Source of the DNA: Gp6-AA40 sp035492455
GTDB lineage: Bacteria; Acidobacteriota; Vicinamibacteria; Vicinamibacterales; UBA2999
DNA: 64,000 nucleotides
Assembly (NCBI GenBank): GCA_035492455.1
Contig: DATJJE010000056.1
Coordinates: forward strand, 1-64,000
Reading direction: 5' to 3'
Within the stretch, counting starts at the first letter, position 1. Each line of letters starts with the position of its first letter. This document shows, piece after piece, positions 49,334 to 56,941 of the stretch. The notes below the pieces were generated by a model, which had not been told where the DNA came from, ran no database searches, and worked only from the letters and a program-made list of their open reading frames with translations. A program made the translations under genes and the position numbers.

Positions 49334-50293
49334 ATGGACGGCGTGAACGGACTTCATCACATCACCGCGATTGCCGGACCGGCGCAGGAGAATCTCGACT
49401 TCTACGCCGGCATCCTCGGCATGCGTCTCGTGAAGAAATCGGTCAATCAGGATGACCCGGGAACCTATCACTTGTTCTACGCAGACGCCGAAGGCCATCC
49501 CGGGTCGGATCTGACGTTCTTTCCCTGGGCCGAGATGGCGCCGCCGCGCATCGGCTACGGCCTGGCGGTGGAAGTCGCACTCGAAGTTCCCGTCGGCAGC
49601 CTCGAGTTCTGGGGCGAGCGTCTCCAGAAATACAGCGTCCCGCTTGGTGCGATCGAGACACGCTTCGGCGATCGTTTGCTGCCAATCGTCGACCCGCACG
49701 GACTCAAGGTGGCACTCGTCGAGCCGCGAAGTGTTCCCGCGCGCGCATTCACACCGTGGGATGGCAGCAGCGTGCCGCACGAACGGCAGGTGCGCGGCCT
49801 GTATGGTGCCCAGGTGTGGGAACGCGAAGCCGGGATGACGGAAACCTTCGTCACCGATGTGCTCGGCTTCGATCGGCTCGGCGAGGAGAGTGGCCTCATC
49901 CGCTACGGATTCGAGGGCGCGGCGGGCGTGCTCGACGTCCGCGAGACGCCGGAAGGGCGACGAGGTGCGTGGGGTGTCGGATGCGTGCATCACCTCGCCT
50001 GGCGAGTCGATGACGAGGAGCACCAGCACGAGATGCGATCGCGCGTCGAAGCGTCAGGCCATCATCCGACACCGGTGATCGATCGCTTCTGGTTCAAGTC
50101 GGTCTACTTCAAGGAACCGGGCGGCGTGCTGTTCGAGCTCGCGACCGATGGACCAGGCTTCGCAGTCGATGAGGATGCGGCGCGTCTCGGCGAAACGCTG
50201 GTGCTGCCGCCCTGGCTCGAGCCGGCGCGGCCGCGCATCGAGGAAGTGCTTCCACCGCTCAAAATGCATCACGCCGTCGGCGCGCGTGACTGA
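49334..50293 (+). CDS. Ring-cleaving dioxygenase, vicinal-oxygen-chelate fold (MhqO-like)
   Basis: 319 residues with two VOC modules. Module 1 starts GLHHITAIAGPAQENLDFYAGILGMRLVKKSVNQDDPGTYHLFYADAEGHPGSDLTFFPW; module 2 has LYGAQVWEREAGMTETFVTDVLGFDRLGEE, then GCVHHLAWRVDDEEHQ and SVYFKEPGGVLFELATDGPGFA. The His of GLHHI, the His of VHHLAW and the Glu of LFELATDGPGF form the Fe(II) triad. The family cleaves hydroquinones or catechols (MhqA/O, LinE, PcpA). Its start is 41 bases before the next gene's start... of the operon partner it overlaps at the 3' end by eight bases (50286). The gene faces the aromatic operon, so a common inducer is possible. Confidence 0.87.
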   Translation: MDGVNGLHHITAIAGPAQENLDFYAGILGMRLVKKSVNQDDPGTYHLFYADAEGHPGSDLTFFPWAEMAPPRIGYGLAVEVALEVPVGSLEFWGERLQKYSVPLGAIETRFGDRLLPIVDPHGLKVALVEPRSVPARAFTPWDGSSVPHERQVRGLYGAQVWEREAGMTETFVTDVLGFDRLGEESGLIRYGFEGAAGVLDVRETPEGRRGAWGVGCVHHLAWRVDDEEHQHEMRSRVEASGHHPTPVIDRFWFKSVYFKEPGGVLFELATDGPGFAVDEDAARLGETLVLPPWLEPARPRIEEVLPPLKMHHAVGARD

Positions 50294-50906
50294 CTTCATA
50301 CATCTCTTTAAACCGCCGACCAGGCCCGGCGGACCGATCCTCCTGCTCCTCCACGGAACCGGTGGAGACGAGAACGACCTCGTGCCGCTGGCCGAAGTGC
50401 TGCTGCCCGAAGCCGGCGTCCTCAGTCCGCGCGGCAAGGTGCTCGAGCGCGGCATGCCGCGTTTCTTCCGCCGCCTCGCCGAAGGCGTCTTCGACATCGA
50501 GGATCTGAAGTTCCGCGCGGCGGAGCTCGCCGACTTCATCAGCGAAACGGCCGCGACACACAATTTCTCCACGCGCGATCTCACGGCGGTCGGATTCTCG
50601 AACGGCGCGAACATCGCCGGCGCGCTACTGCTGCTGCGCCCTGATGCGCTGGGCGCGGCCGTGATGTTTCGCGCGATGGTCCCTCTCGTCCCCGAACAAC
50701 TGCCACGGCTGGCACACACCCCGGCGCTGATCTCGAATGGAAGGCTGGATCCGCTCGTGTCGGCGGAAGAAACAGAGCAGCTCGCGAGCCTGCTGCGATC
50801 GGCAGGCGCCGACGTAACGGTGTCGTGGCAGAACAGCGGCCACGAGCTGACCGAGCGCGACGTCGTTACCGCGCGGGAATGGCTCGCGCAGCGGCGGATG
50901 CGCTGA
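50286..50906 (+). CDS. Carboxylesterase/phospholipase-type hydrolase (MhqD-like)
   Basis: 206 residues from GTG 50286, which overlaps the dioxygenase stop by eight bases. The serine-hydrolase parts are LLLLHGTGGDENDLVPLAEVLLP (oxyanion region), GFSNGANIAGALLLL (Ser105), LISNGRLDPLVSAEETEQL (Asp155) and QNSGHELTERDV (His186). The overall pattern is that of the MhqD family (YodD), which accompanies MhqO in Bacillus in quinone or catechol stress regulons. The enzyme may hydrolyse ring-cleavage products or adducts. The gene end overlaps the convergent transporter gene by 41 bases. Confidence 0.86.
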   Translation: MTDFIHLFKPPTRPGGPILLLLHGTGGDENDLVPLAEVLLPEAGVLSPRGKVLERGMPRFFRRLAEGVFDIEDLKFRAAELADFISETAATHNFSTRDLTAVGFSNGANIAGALLLLRPDALGAAVMFRAMVPLVPEQLPRLAHTPALISNGRLDPLVSAEETEQLASLLRSAGADVTVSWQNSGHELTERDVVTAREWLAQRRMR

Positions 50907-52113
50907 CGCCGCCCGCCAGCCAGCGCTGACGCATCGGCTTCAACACCACGCCGGCGAGGAACGCCGTCGCGAAGTTCATGGCGATGATGATGCCGAACAC
51001 GGGCATCCACGTTCCGTAGCCGTCGTGCACGAGCGCCGCCACCGGACCGCCAAGTACGGACCCGACTCCCTGCGCCATGTAGAGGAATCCGTAGTTCGTC
51101 GTCGCGTGGCGCGTGCCATATGTGTCGGTGAGCGTTGACGGGAAGAGCGAAAAGATCTCGCCCCATCCGAACAGCACGACGCCAGACATCGCGACGAAGA
51201 GCGCCGGATGCGACCGCGTGAACAGCCACGCTGTCATGGCCGCGCCTTCGAGTGTGAAGGCGATGACCATCGTGTTCTCGCGGCCGATCTGATCGGACAA
51301 CCAGCCGAAGAATGGCCGGGTCAGGCCGTTGGTAATGCGATCGATCGATAGTGCAAGCGGAAGCAGCGGCAATCCAAACACCACGGCGTTCGCCATGCCG
51401 AAGTCGCGCGTGAACGCCGCCATCTGAGACGTCACCATCAACCCGGCCGTTGACATCATGGTCATCATGACGAACATCAGCCAGAAGATCGGTGTGCGCA
51501 GCATTTCCGCAGGGTTGTATCCCGGTCGGGATTCGGGATTCGGGGTTCGGGATTCGGTCCTGGCCGGTCGCAAACCCTGGGCAGCGACGACGCCCACCGC
51601 GATAAAAATCAGACCGTAGCGAACGAGCGCCGCCTGGTAGCCCGCATCTTTCAACAACTCCGCGATCGGAAATGTCGTCAGCAGCGCGCCCATGCCGTAG
51701 CCCGCGGCGACGATGCCGGTGGCGAGACCGCGGCGATCGGGAAACCACTGCACCATGTGGCCCACGACGCCGACGTAGACGATGCCGGTACCGATCCCGC
51801 CGAGCACGCCATAAGTCAGATACAAACCGGCGAGCGTCGTGGCGCGCGCGGCGAGCACCCAGCTGAGACCCGTGAGCGCTCCGCCGACAGACAGCAGCGC
51901 ACGCGGACCGAAGCGATCGACGAGCAGCCCCTGGCAGGGCGCAAGAAAGGTCTGGATGACGATGAGGATGGAGAAGGTGATTTGAATCTGCGCCAGCGTC
52001 GCGCCGGCGGTGGACATCAGCGGCTGTGTGAACAGCGTCCAGACGTATTGCGGGCTCGAAATGACAACCATGCAGACGAGCCCAAGCAGCAGCTGCGTCC
52101 AGCGTGACTTCAT
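50866..52113 (-). CDS. MFS transporter of the OFA (oxalate/formate antiporter) family
   Basis: 415 residues from ATG 52113, which overlaps the GGT stop (ATGA). Twelve helices are visible. OFA features: SSPQYVWTLFTQPL in helix 1, QGLLVDRFGPRALLSVGGALTGLSWVLAARATTLAGLYLTYGVLGGIGTGIVYVG, QWFPDRRGLATGIVAAGYGMGALLTTF, and FFGWLSDQIGRENTM. The central cytoplasmic loop carries a repeat-derived piece (TESRTPNPESRPG). It is inner-membrane and moves monocarboxylates or dicarboxylates in its family; here the substrate is unknown. The operon adds a gamma-glutamyltransferase and two methyltransferases. Confidence 0.85.
   Translation of the reverse strand: MKSRWTQLLLGLVCMVVISSPQYVWTLFTQPLMSTAGATLAQIQITFSILIVIQTFLAPCQGLLVDRFGPRALLSVGGALTGLSWVLAARATTLAGLYLTYGVLGGIGTGIVYVGVVGHMVQWFPDRRGLATGIVAAGYGMGALLTTFPIAELLKDAGYQAALVRYGLIFIAVGVVAAQGLRPARTESRTPNPESRPGYNPAEMLRTPIFWLMFVMMTMMSTAGLMVTSQMAAFTRDFGMANAVVFGLPLLPLALSIDRITNGLTRPFFGWLSDQIGRENTMVIAFTLEGAAMTAWLFTRSHPALFVAMSGVVLFGWGEIFSLFPSTLTDTYGTRHATTNYGFLYMAQGVGSVLGGPVAALVHDGYGTWMPVFGIIIAMNFATAFLAGVVLKPMRQRWLAGGVSASAAARAIPAR
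51526..51558. repeat. ATTCGGG 7-bp tandem repeat inside the transporter gene
   Basis: About four and a half head-to-tail copies of ATTCGGG (one GTTCGGG, last truncated) lie within the loop between helices 6 and 7. Three units equal 21 bp, so most of the array stays in frame, and it codes TESRTPNPESR. The location in a soluble loop, where extra residues are tolerated, fits insertion of a mobile simple repeat. Confidence 0.8.
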
Positions 52114-53765
52114 AACAAGGGCTCGGGGGTGGCGCACCCATCCTTGCGCGGATCGGATCCGCCGTAGTTCACCTTCGCGCCGGCGTCGTGCATCACCGCC
52201 TGCCCTCCGCCAACCATGTTCGAGAACTCGCCCTGCAAATCGATGTCGTGGCCGCGACGCTCGAGCCCCTGACGCACGCTCTCCGGCACGCGCGATTCCA
52301 TCATCACGTCGGTGCCCGGGAACGTCAGCTTCACAAACCGCGGCGCCTCGAGCGCCTGCTGAATATTCAGACCGAAATCGACGATGTTCGTGATGACCTG
52401 GACGTGCGCTTGCGGCTGGTTCCACCCGCCCATCACGCCGAAGCCAATGCCGACCTGATCGCGTTTGATGAACGCCGGGATGACGGTCTGCAAGGGGCGC
52501 TTGCGCGGCGCGAGCGCGTTCGGATGCGAGCGGTCGAGAGTGAACAGACCGCCGCGGCTTTGCAGGACGAAGCCGCCGCCCTCGGGCACGACTGCGGATC
52601 CGAAGTTGGCGAAGTTGCTCTGGATGAGTGAACAGATGTTGCCATCCGCATCGACGGCGCAGAGATAAGTCGTGTCTCCGCCATGCGTCGGCAGCTGTCC
52701 CGCATCCACGCTCTCTTTCGCGCGCCGCTGATCGATGAGGTGGGCACGCTGACGCGCGTAGGCTTTCGACAGCATCGCCTCGATTGGAATGTTCTTCGTG
52801 AATCGCGGATCGCCGATGTGCCGCTGCATGTCGGCATAGGCCAGCTTCTTCGCCTCGATCATCATGTGCAGCGAATCGGCGGTCAGGCGACCGTATTCGC
52901 CCAGCGGGAAATTCTCGAGGATGTTGAGCATGACCAGCGCTGCGATGCCCTGGCTGTTCGGCGGGATTTCATAGACGTCCCATCCGCGGTAGTTCGTTGT
53001 CAGCGGCGTCACCCACTCGGCCTTGTAGTCCGAGAGATCCGAAGGTGCCAGTGTGCCGCCGTGCTCGGCGCTGCATTTGAGAATCAACTGCGCCACATCG
53101 CCGCGGTAGAACGCATCGCCGCCGTCGCGTGCGATGGCGCTGAGGGTGCGCGCCAGATGGGGATTGCGAAACACCTCGCCCGCCTGCGGTGGGTGACCGC
53201 CTGGAAGATACGTGGCGGTCGCGTTCCGATCGCTACGCAGTGCGGGCACGCTGCCCGACCACTCGAGCGATGTGATTTCGGAAACCGGAAACCCGTTGTC
53301 GGCGTGGGCGATTGCAGCGGACAGGATCGTGTCGAGCTTCAGCCGTCCGAACTTCCCGTGCAGCGCCGTCCATCCCGAGACCACGCCGGGAATCGACACC
53401 GAGTGGATGCCCGTCTGCGGCATCGCCTTCAGTCCACGAGACTCGAGAAACTCGACGCTCATTCCCGCCGGCGACCAGCCGCTCGCGTTCAGACCGTAGA
53501 CGGTACCGGTTGCCGGCTCGTGAACGATGGCGAACAGGTCCCCGCCGACGCCGTTCATCATCGGCGCGACTACGCCCATCACCGCGTTCGCTGCGATTGC
53601 AGCTTCGGCAGCGTGGCCACCACGCGCCAGCACGACCGCGCCTGCCTGCGCCGCGAGCGGATTTTCCGCAGCCACGATGCCGCGCGTCGAGATGGTCATC
53701 GATCTCGACTGCCAGCGGCTGATTTCGGTGCGGACATAGTCCGCGTTCAAACTGGCTTTGGTCAT
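52110..53765 (-). CDS. ggt: Gamma-glutamyltransferase-like Ntn hydrolase
   Basis: 551 residues from ATG 53765. The GGT pattern is complete: GIVAAENPLAAQAGAVVLARGGHAAEAAIAANAVMGVVAPMMNGVGGDLFAI, the GGDTTYLCAVD site with Thr365 (autoprocessing nucleophile), and the C-terminal GGWNQPQAHVQVITNIVDFGLNIQQALEAPRF. Processing should yield a large and a small subunit (split before Thr365). No signal peptide is visible, whereas E. coli GGT is periplasmic, so this member may be cytoplasmic or act on other gamma-glutamyl or amide compounds, like many acidobacterial homologues. ATGA with the MFS transporter and 14 bp after the methyltransferase gene. Confidence 0.9.
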   Translation of the reverse strand: MTKASLNADYVRTEISRWQSRSMTISTRGIVAAENPLAAQAGAVVLARGGHAAEAAIAANAVMGVVAPMMNGVGGDLFAIVHEPATGTVYGLNASGWSPAGMSVEFLESRGLKAMPQTGIHSVSIPGVVSGWTALHGKFGRLKLDTILSAAIAHADNGFPVSEITSLEWSGSVPALRSDRNATATYLPGGHPPQAGEVFRNPHLARTLSAIARDGGDAFYRGDVAQLILKCSAEHGGTLAPSDLSDYKAEWVTPLTTNYRGWDVYEIPPNSQGIAALVMLNILENFPLGEYGRLTADSLHMMIEAKKLAYADMQRHIGDPRFTKNIPIEAMLSKAYARQRAHLIDQRRAKESVDAGQLPTHGGDTTYLCAVDADGNICSLIQSNFANFGSAVVPEGGGFVLQSRGGLFTLDRSHPNALAPRKRPLQTVIPAFIKRDQVGIGFGVMGGWNQPQAHVQVITNIVDFGLNIQQALEAPRFVKLTFPGTDVMMESRVPESVRQGLERRGHDIDLQGEFSNMVGGGQAVMHDAGAKVNYGGSDPRKDGCATPEPLL

Positions 53766-53779
53766 GGACAAATTGGCGG

Positions 53780-55072
53780 CTACTCTTCTACCTTCCGGAC
53801 GCGAATGCGGCCGTCCTTCGTGCGCGTCGCTACACCGCTCGCCAGCGAACGTTCGACGATGGCATCCCAATCGGCCGCAAATGGGCCGCGGAGATGCTCG
53901 GGCACGCGAAGAATCGCCGTGTCGTTCGCAACACGATAGGCGGACCGCCGCCTCGAACGCTCGCTGTCGCTCATCCGCTGCCAGTTGTCATCCGTCCGCT
54001 CGATCGCCTGGGCAACGGCGAGAAAGAGATCATCACGCACCGTACAGAAGATCACCTTGAACCCGTTGGCTTCGAGTGCGCGCACTGCCGACGGCTGATT
54101 GAACGTCTGCAGATGGAACGGATTCAAGGTGTTGAACATCGACTTTCCGCGTTCGAGGAACTCGCCTTCCATCGGCTCGTTGTAAAGGTAAAGATAGCCG
54201 CCCGGCACCAGCCGCTCGCGCACCGTGGCGAGAAAATCTCTGGGGCGCACGGAGTGCGTCAACATGTGATTGCTGACGATCAGATCGAAGTGTCCCTCGA
54301 ACGGAATGCCGAACGCGTCGAAGTCGATCGGACAATGCGCCGGAAACCCGTAGACCTCCTGAATGAGAAACCGCTGATTCTCGAAGATCGTCATCGCGCA
54401 GCAGTCCGCGCCGTAGAGACGCTGGAGCATCGCGGAGATCGACGCCAGCCGCGATCGAATCTCGAGCACACGGGGGGATTTGAGCGGCAGCAGCGCTCCG
54501 AGAATCTCGACATGCATGCTGCTGGCGAGCCGATCGTTCATCAACGATGGAAGGTAGTCCTTGCGCGTCAGCCCGCTGTGCGCCGACACAAACACTCCGT
54601 TGCCAATCATCCGACGCAGCTGCTCGCGTTCCTCATCGCTCAGCGCCGAGGAGCTGAGGGCGAACTTCCCGGGCCGCGGCGCTCCCAGCTCGGTTCGGCC
54701 GAGCGTCTCTTCAAACCGTTCGAGCAACCATCGGTATCGCTCGCCGCCAGGCCGCTGCCGCGCGAACACGACGCCGCAGCTGTGACACAGCGAGTAGTTG
54801 TAGAGAGGCGCCTGAGCATCAGGCACGCGGTCGAACAGGATGAATCGGTTGTAACGGCTGACCTTCGTGGATTCGGTGCCGCCGCACACCGGGCAGGTGT
54901 CGAGCGTCAGAATCGGTCCGGATGGGCACGGCGTGTCGTTCCTCGCATCGTAGGTGAGGGTTTCACCATCGATGGGCGCCACGGCGGGCTTCGCTGGTTT
55001 CGGCGTTGCCGGAGCGGCGAATCCGCCTCCGCCTAGAAGCGCACGTACGCCAGTCTTGACCTTCGACAGCAT
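53780..55072 (-). CDS. SAM-dependent methyltransferase with N-terminal zinc-ribbon motif (paralogue B)
   Basis: 430 residues, closely similar to the protein at 24068. The zinc-ribbon cysteines (CPVCGG...CHSCG) are kept, with SRYNRFILFDRVPDA between. The methyltransferase part shows SPRVLEIRSRLASISAMLQRLYGADCCAMTIFENQRFLIQEVYGFPAHCPIDFDAFGIPFEGHFDLIVSNHMLTHSVRPRDFLATVRERLVPGGYLYLYNEPMEGE. As in paralogue A, motif I is degenerate (EIRSRLAS). A DNA-like linker of AP-rich residues precedes the zinc ribbon. It is part of the FkbM-MT-GGT-MFS operon (gaps 21 and 14 bp), so it probably modifies the same product. Confidence 0.77.
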   Translation of the reverse strand: MLSKVKTGVRALLGGGGFAAPATPKPAKPAVAPIDGETLTYDARNDTPCPSGPILTLDTCPVCGGTESTKVSRYNRFILFDRVPDAQAPLYNYSLCHSCGVVFARQRPGGERYRWLLERFEETLGRTELGAPRPGKFALSSSALSDEEREQLRRMIGNGVFVSAHSGLTRKDYLPSLMNDRLASSMHVEILGALLPLKSPRVLEIRSRLASISAMLQRLYGADCCAMTIFENQRFLIQEVYGFPAHCPIDFDAFGIPFEGHFDLIVSNHMLTHSVRPRDFLATVRERLVPGGYLYLYNEPMEGEFLERGKSMFNTLNPFHLQTFNQPSAVRALEANGFKVIFCTVRDDLFLAVAQAIERTDDNWQRMSDSERSRRRSAYRVANDTAILRVPEHLRGPFAADWDAIVERSLASGVATRTKDGRIRVRKVEE

Positions 55073-55093
55073 GAATGGTGAGCAGCGATTTTA

Positions 55094-56239
55094 TCAGGTG
55101 GTCTGCGCCTCAGCGGCCGAGTAGAGCAACACATTCGTGTACTTCCGCTCGCGATGTCCAACATATGCGAGTGCTTCGCGCAGCTCCGACGTCGGCCGCA
55201 CGCGCACACCGCTCTCGCCGCGTAAATCGATGAAGTTCGTGAAGTGCCGCTGCAGCAGCGCGAACACCTCGTCGATCGAACAGCCGGAGCGTTCGAGCAT
55301 CGCCGGGCTGAACTCGATCTGCCACGCGATGTGCTTCTGCGAGAGGACGCGTGGTGCACCCGCAAGGACATGCGCATCCCACCCTTGCGTATCGGACTTG
55401 ACGAATGCGACATCCGACAAATTGATACCCATACGATCGACCCAGGCGTCCAGCGTCAGACAGGGGACAGTCACGCGCTCGGCTTCGCTGATGTCCGACG
55501 CACGTGTGACGAGGTGATGCGTGCCACTCTGCATGCTCCGCAACGTCATGTCGCCAACGGTGTCGCCAATCGCGACGCGGTCCGGCAGGACGAGTCCACG
55601 CACGCCATTACTCACGATGTTGCGCACGAGACACGCGTAATTGGCGGGGTCGGGTTCGATCGCGTACACGTACGCGAAGTCGCCCAGCAGCGCACGTGGA
55701 ATCGATGTGGTACCGACGTTCGCACCGATGTCGATCATCGCGCGGCCAACCGCAAGCTCCCGCGTTTCCAGAATCTCCGCCAGCGGAAGGCGCCGCTTGC
55801 CTCTCATGCGCTCGGCAATCCCACCGGAGTCTTCCGCCTGCGCGGGAAGCCGCCATGTCAGGCCGGCAAGAACGACCTGCTCGACGTTGCCGGGCGGCGG
55901 CGCCTCTGGGTGCGCCAGCGTCTCGCGATACGACACGCTCCGGGCGGTGAAATCGGCTTCGCGCGCGACGCGGGACAAGTCATGGTTTGCCGCGAGCATC
56001 GCCGCATGCCGCAGCGGCAGCACGTGCTCGAGCACCGCCTCGTCAGGCTGTACGGCGCGCGCGCGGTCCCGCCGCGCATTGAGCCGTGCACGGAGAAAGT
56101 CCGCCTCCTGCTCTGATCTGTGAAGCCGCTTCTGCAGCGCGTCGATGCGGCGGCGGCTCTGTTCGAGTTCGACGCTCAGGCGGCGTCCTCCCGGCAGCCG
56201 GGCGGCGAGGTTCCGAGCCAGACGCGCGAACCAGCTCAT
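55094..56239 (-). CDS. FkbM family methyltransferase
   Basis: 381 residues. Residues about 15-60 form a charged helix likely to be a coiled coil (LSVELEQSRRRIDALQKRLHRSEQEADFLRARLNARRDR). The FkbM domain runs from about 150: AMIDIGANVGTTSIPRALLGDFAYVYAIEPDPANYACLVRNI (SAM motif), LTLDAWVDRMGINLSDVAFVKSDTQGWDAHVLAGAPRVL and HIAWQIEFSPAMLERSG, with FVKSDTQGWD the typical FkbM signature. FkbM enzymes methylate hydroxyl groups of macrolides, sugars or lipids. It is the first gene of the operon with the Zn-ribbon methyltransferase. The next gene on the other strand starts 23 bp upstream. Confidence 0.88.
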   Translation of the reverse strand: MSWFARLARNLAARLPGGRRLSVELEQSRRRIDALQKRLHRSEQEADFLRARLNARRDRARAVQPDEAVLEHVLPLRHAAMLAANHDLSRVAREADFTARSVSYRETLAHPEAPPPGNVEQVVLAGLTWRLPAQAEDSGGIAERMRGKRRLPLAEILETRELAVGRAMIDIGANVGTTSIPRALLGDFAYVYAIEPDPANYACLVRNIVSNGVRGLVLPDRVAIGDTVGDMTLRSMQSGTHHLVTRASDISEAERVTVPCLTLDAWVDRMGINLSDVAFVKSDTQGWDAHVLAGAPRVLSQKHIAWQIEFSPAMLERSGCSIDEVFALLQRHFTNFIDLRGESGVRVRPTSELREALAYVGHRERKYTNVLLYSAAEAQTT

Positions 56240-56262
56240 TTGAAGGCGATAATAGCGCCGCG

Positions 56263-56490
56263 ATGAGCGTCCCGCGCGATCGGCGCGTGGCTACCCTGTG
56301 GAACCTGCGCTTCGACGACAGCATCCTGCGTTGCGTCGTGTATCACGGAGACAGCGGGATGGAGCTGCGGCTGGAGTCGGCGAAGGCGACGATTCTCACC
56401 GAGCGCTTCGACATGCACCCGCGCGCCTTTGCGCGGACGAAAGCGCTCCGAGAATCGTTGAAGCGCCGCGGTTGGAAGGAAGAACGCTGA
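56263..56490 (+). CDS. Small conserved hypothetical protein
   Basis: 75 residues from ATG 56263. The sequence reads VATLWNLRFDDSILRCVVYHGDSGMELRLESAKATILTERFDMHPRAFARTKALRESLKRRGWKEE: a beta-sheet half followed by a helix with a basic end. No motif or family recognised. A longer frame from 56086 overlaps the divergent FkbM start and is Gly/Arg-rich, thus unlikely. No clear ribosome-binding site. Confidence 0.55.
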   Translation: MSVPRDRRVATLWNLRFDDSILRCVVYHGDSGMELRLESAKATILTERFDMHPRAFARTKALRESLKRRGWKEER

Positions 56491-56500
56491 AGCTTGGACC

Positions 56501-56902
56501 TTACCTGCGTTCGGCCCGATGCTCGTTCAGATGATTGTGCACGGCAAGGTAGACGCGGAACGCCGTCATCGTCCACAGGCCGGCGGCAGCGAGTCTGTCG
56601 TGTTTTGGGCCGATCGTCAGGTTCCAGGCAGCGATTCCCGCAACGTCCATCACGCCTCCGACCGTAATCATCTTGGCCGGAGTCGTCTGCATCGGCTTCA
56701 GAAGGGGGTTGGTTTCCTGAACGCGATAGAACTTGAGCGCGTGATAGGTGGTGACCCAGTCGGCGGTGGCGGCGCTGCCCGCGGCAATCGTCGGCCAGTA
56801 GAGACGTCCTCGAGACGCATCCTGCGCCATCGCCGCGGAAGGAACAATCAGCGCGACGAGCAGGGCTGCCGCAAGAACCCGAACCTTTCGATTGTGGGGC
56901 AT
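56501..56902 (-). CDS. Small membrane protein with signal sequence
   Basis: 133 residues. A signal peptide is at 1-26 (AAALLVALIVPSAAMAQ). Two or three hydrophobic segments follow (LYWPTIAAGSAATADWVTTYHAL, MITVGGVMDVAGIAAWNLTIG, LAAAGLWTMTAFRVYLAVHNHL). Shared features YFRVQETNPLLKPM-like and AVHNHLNE resemble short proteins of DUF5658 type, but I am not sure. The end lies 10 bp from the convergent 75-residue gene. Confidence 0.6.
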   Translation of the reverse strand: MPHNRKVRVLAAALLVALIVPSAAMAQDASRGRLYWPTIAAGSAATADWVTTYHALKFYRVQETNPLLKPMQTTPAKMITVGGVMDVAGIAAWNLTIGPKHDRLAAAGLWTMTAFRVYLAVHNHLNEHRAERR

Positions 56903-56941
56903 GGCGGCTCTATCGGCAGCATCGTGTTACTTCTTTAGGGG

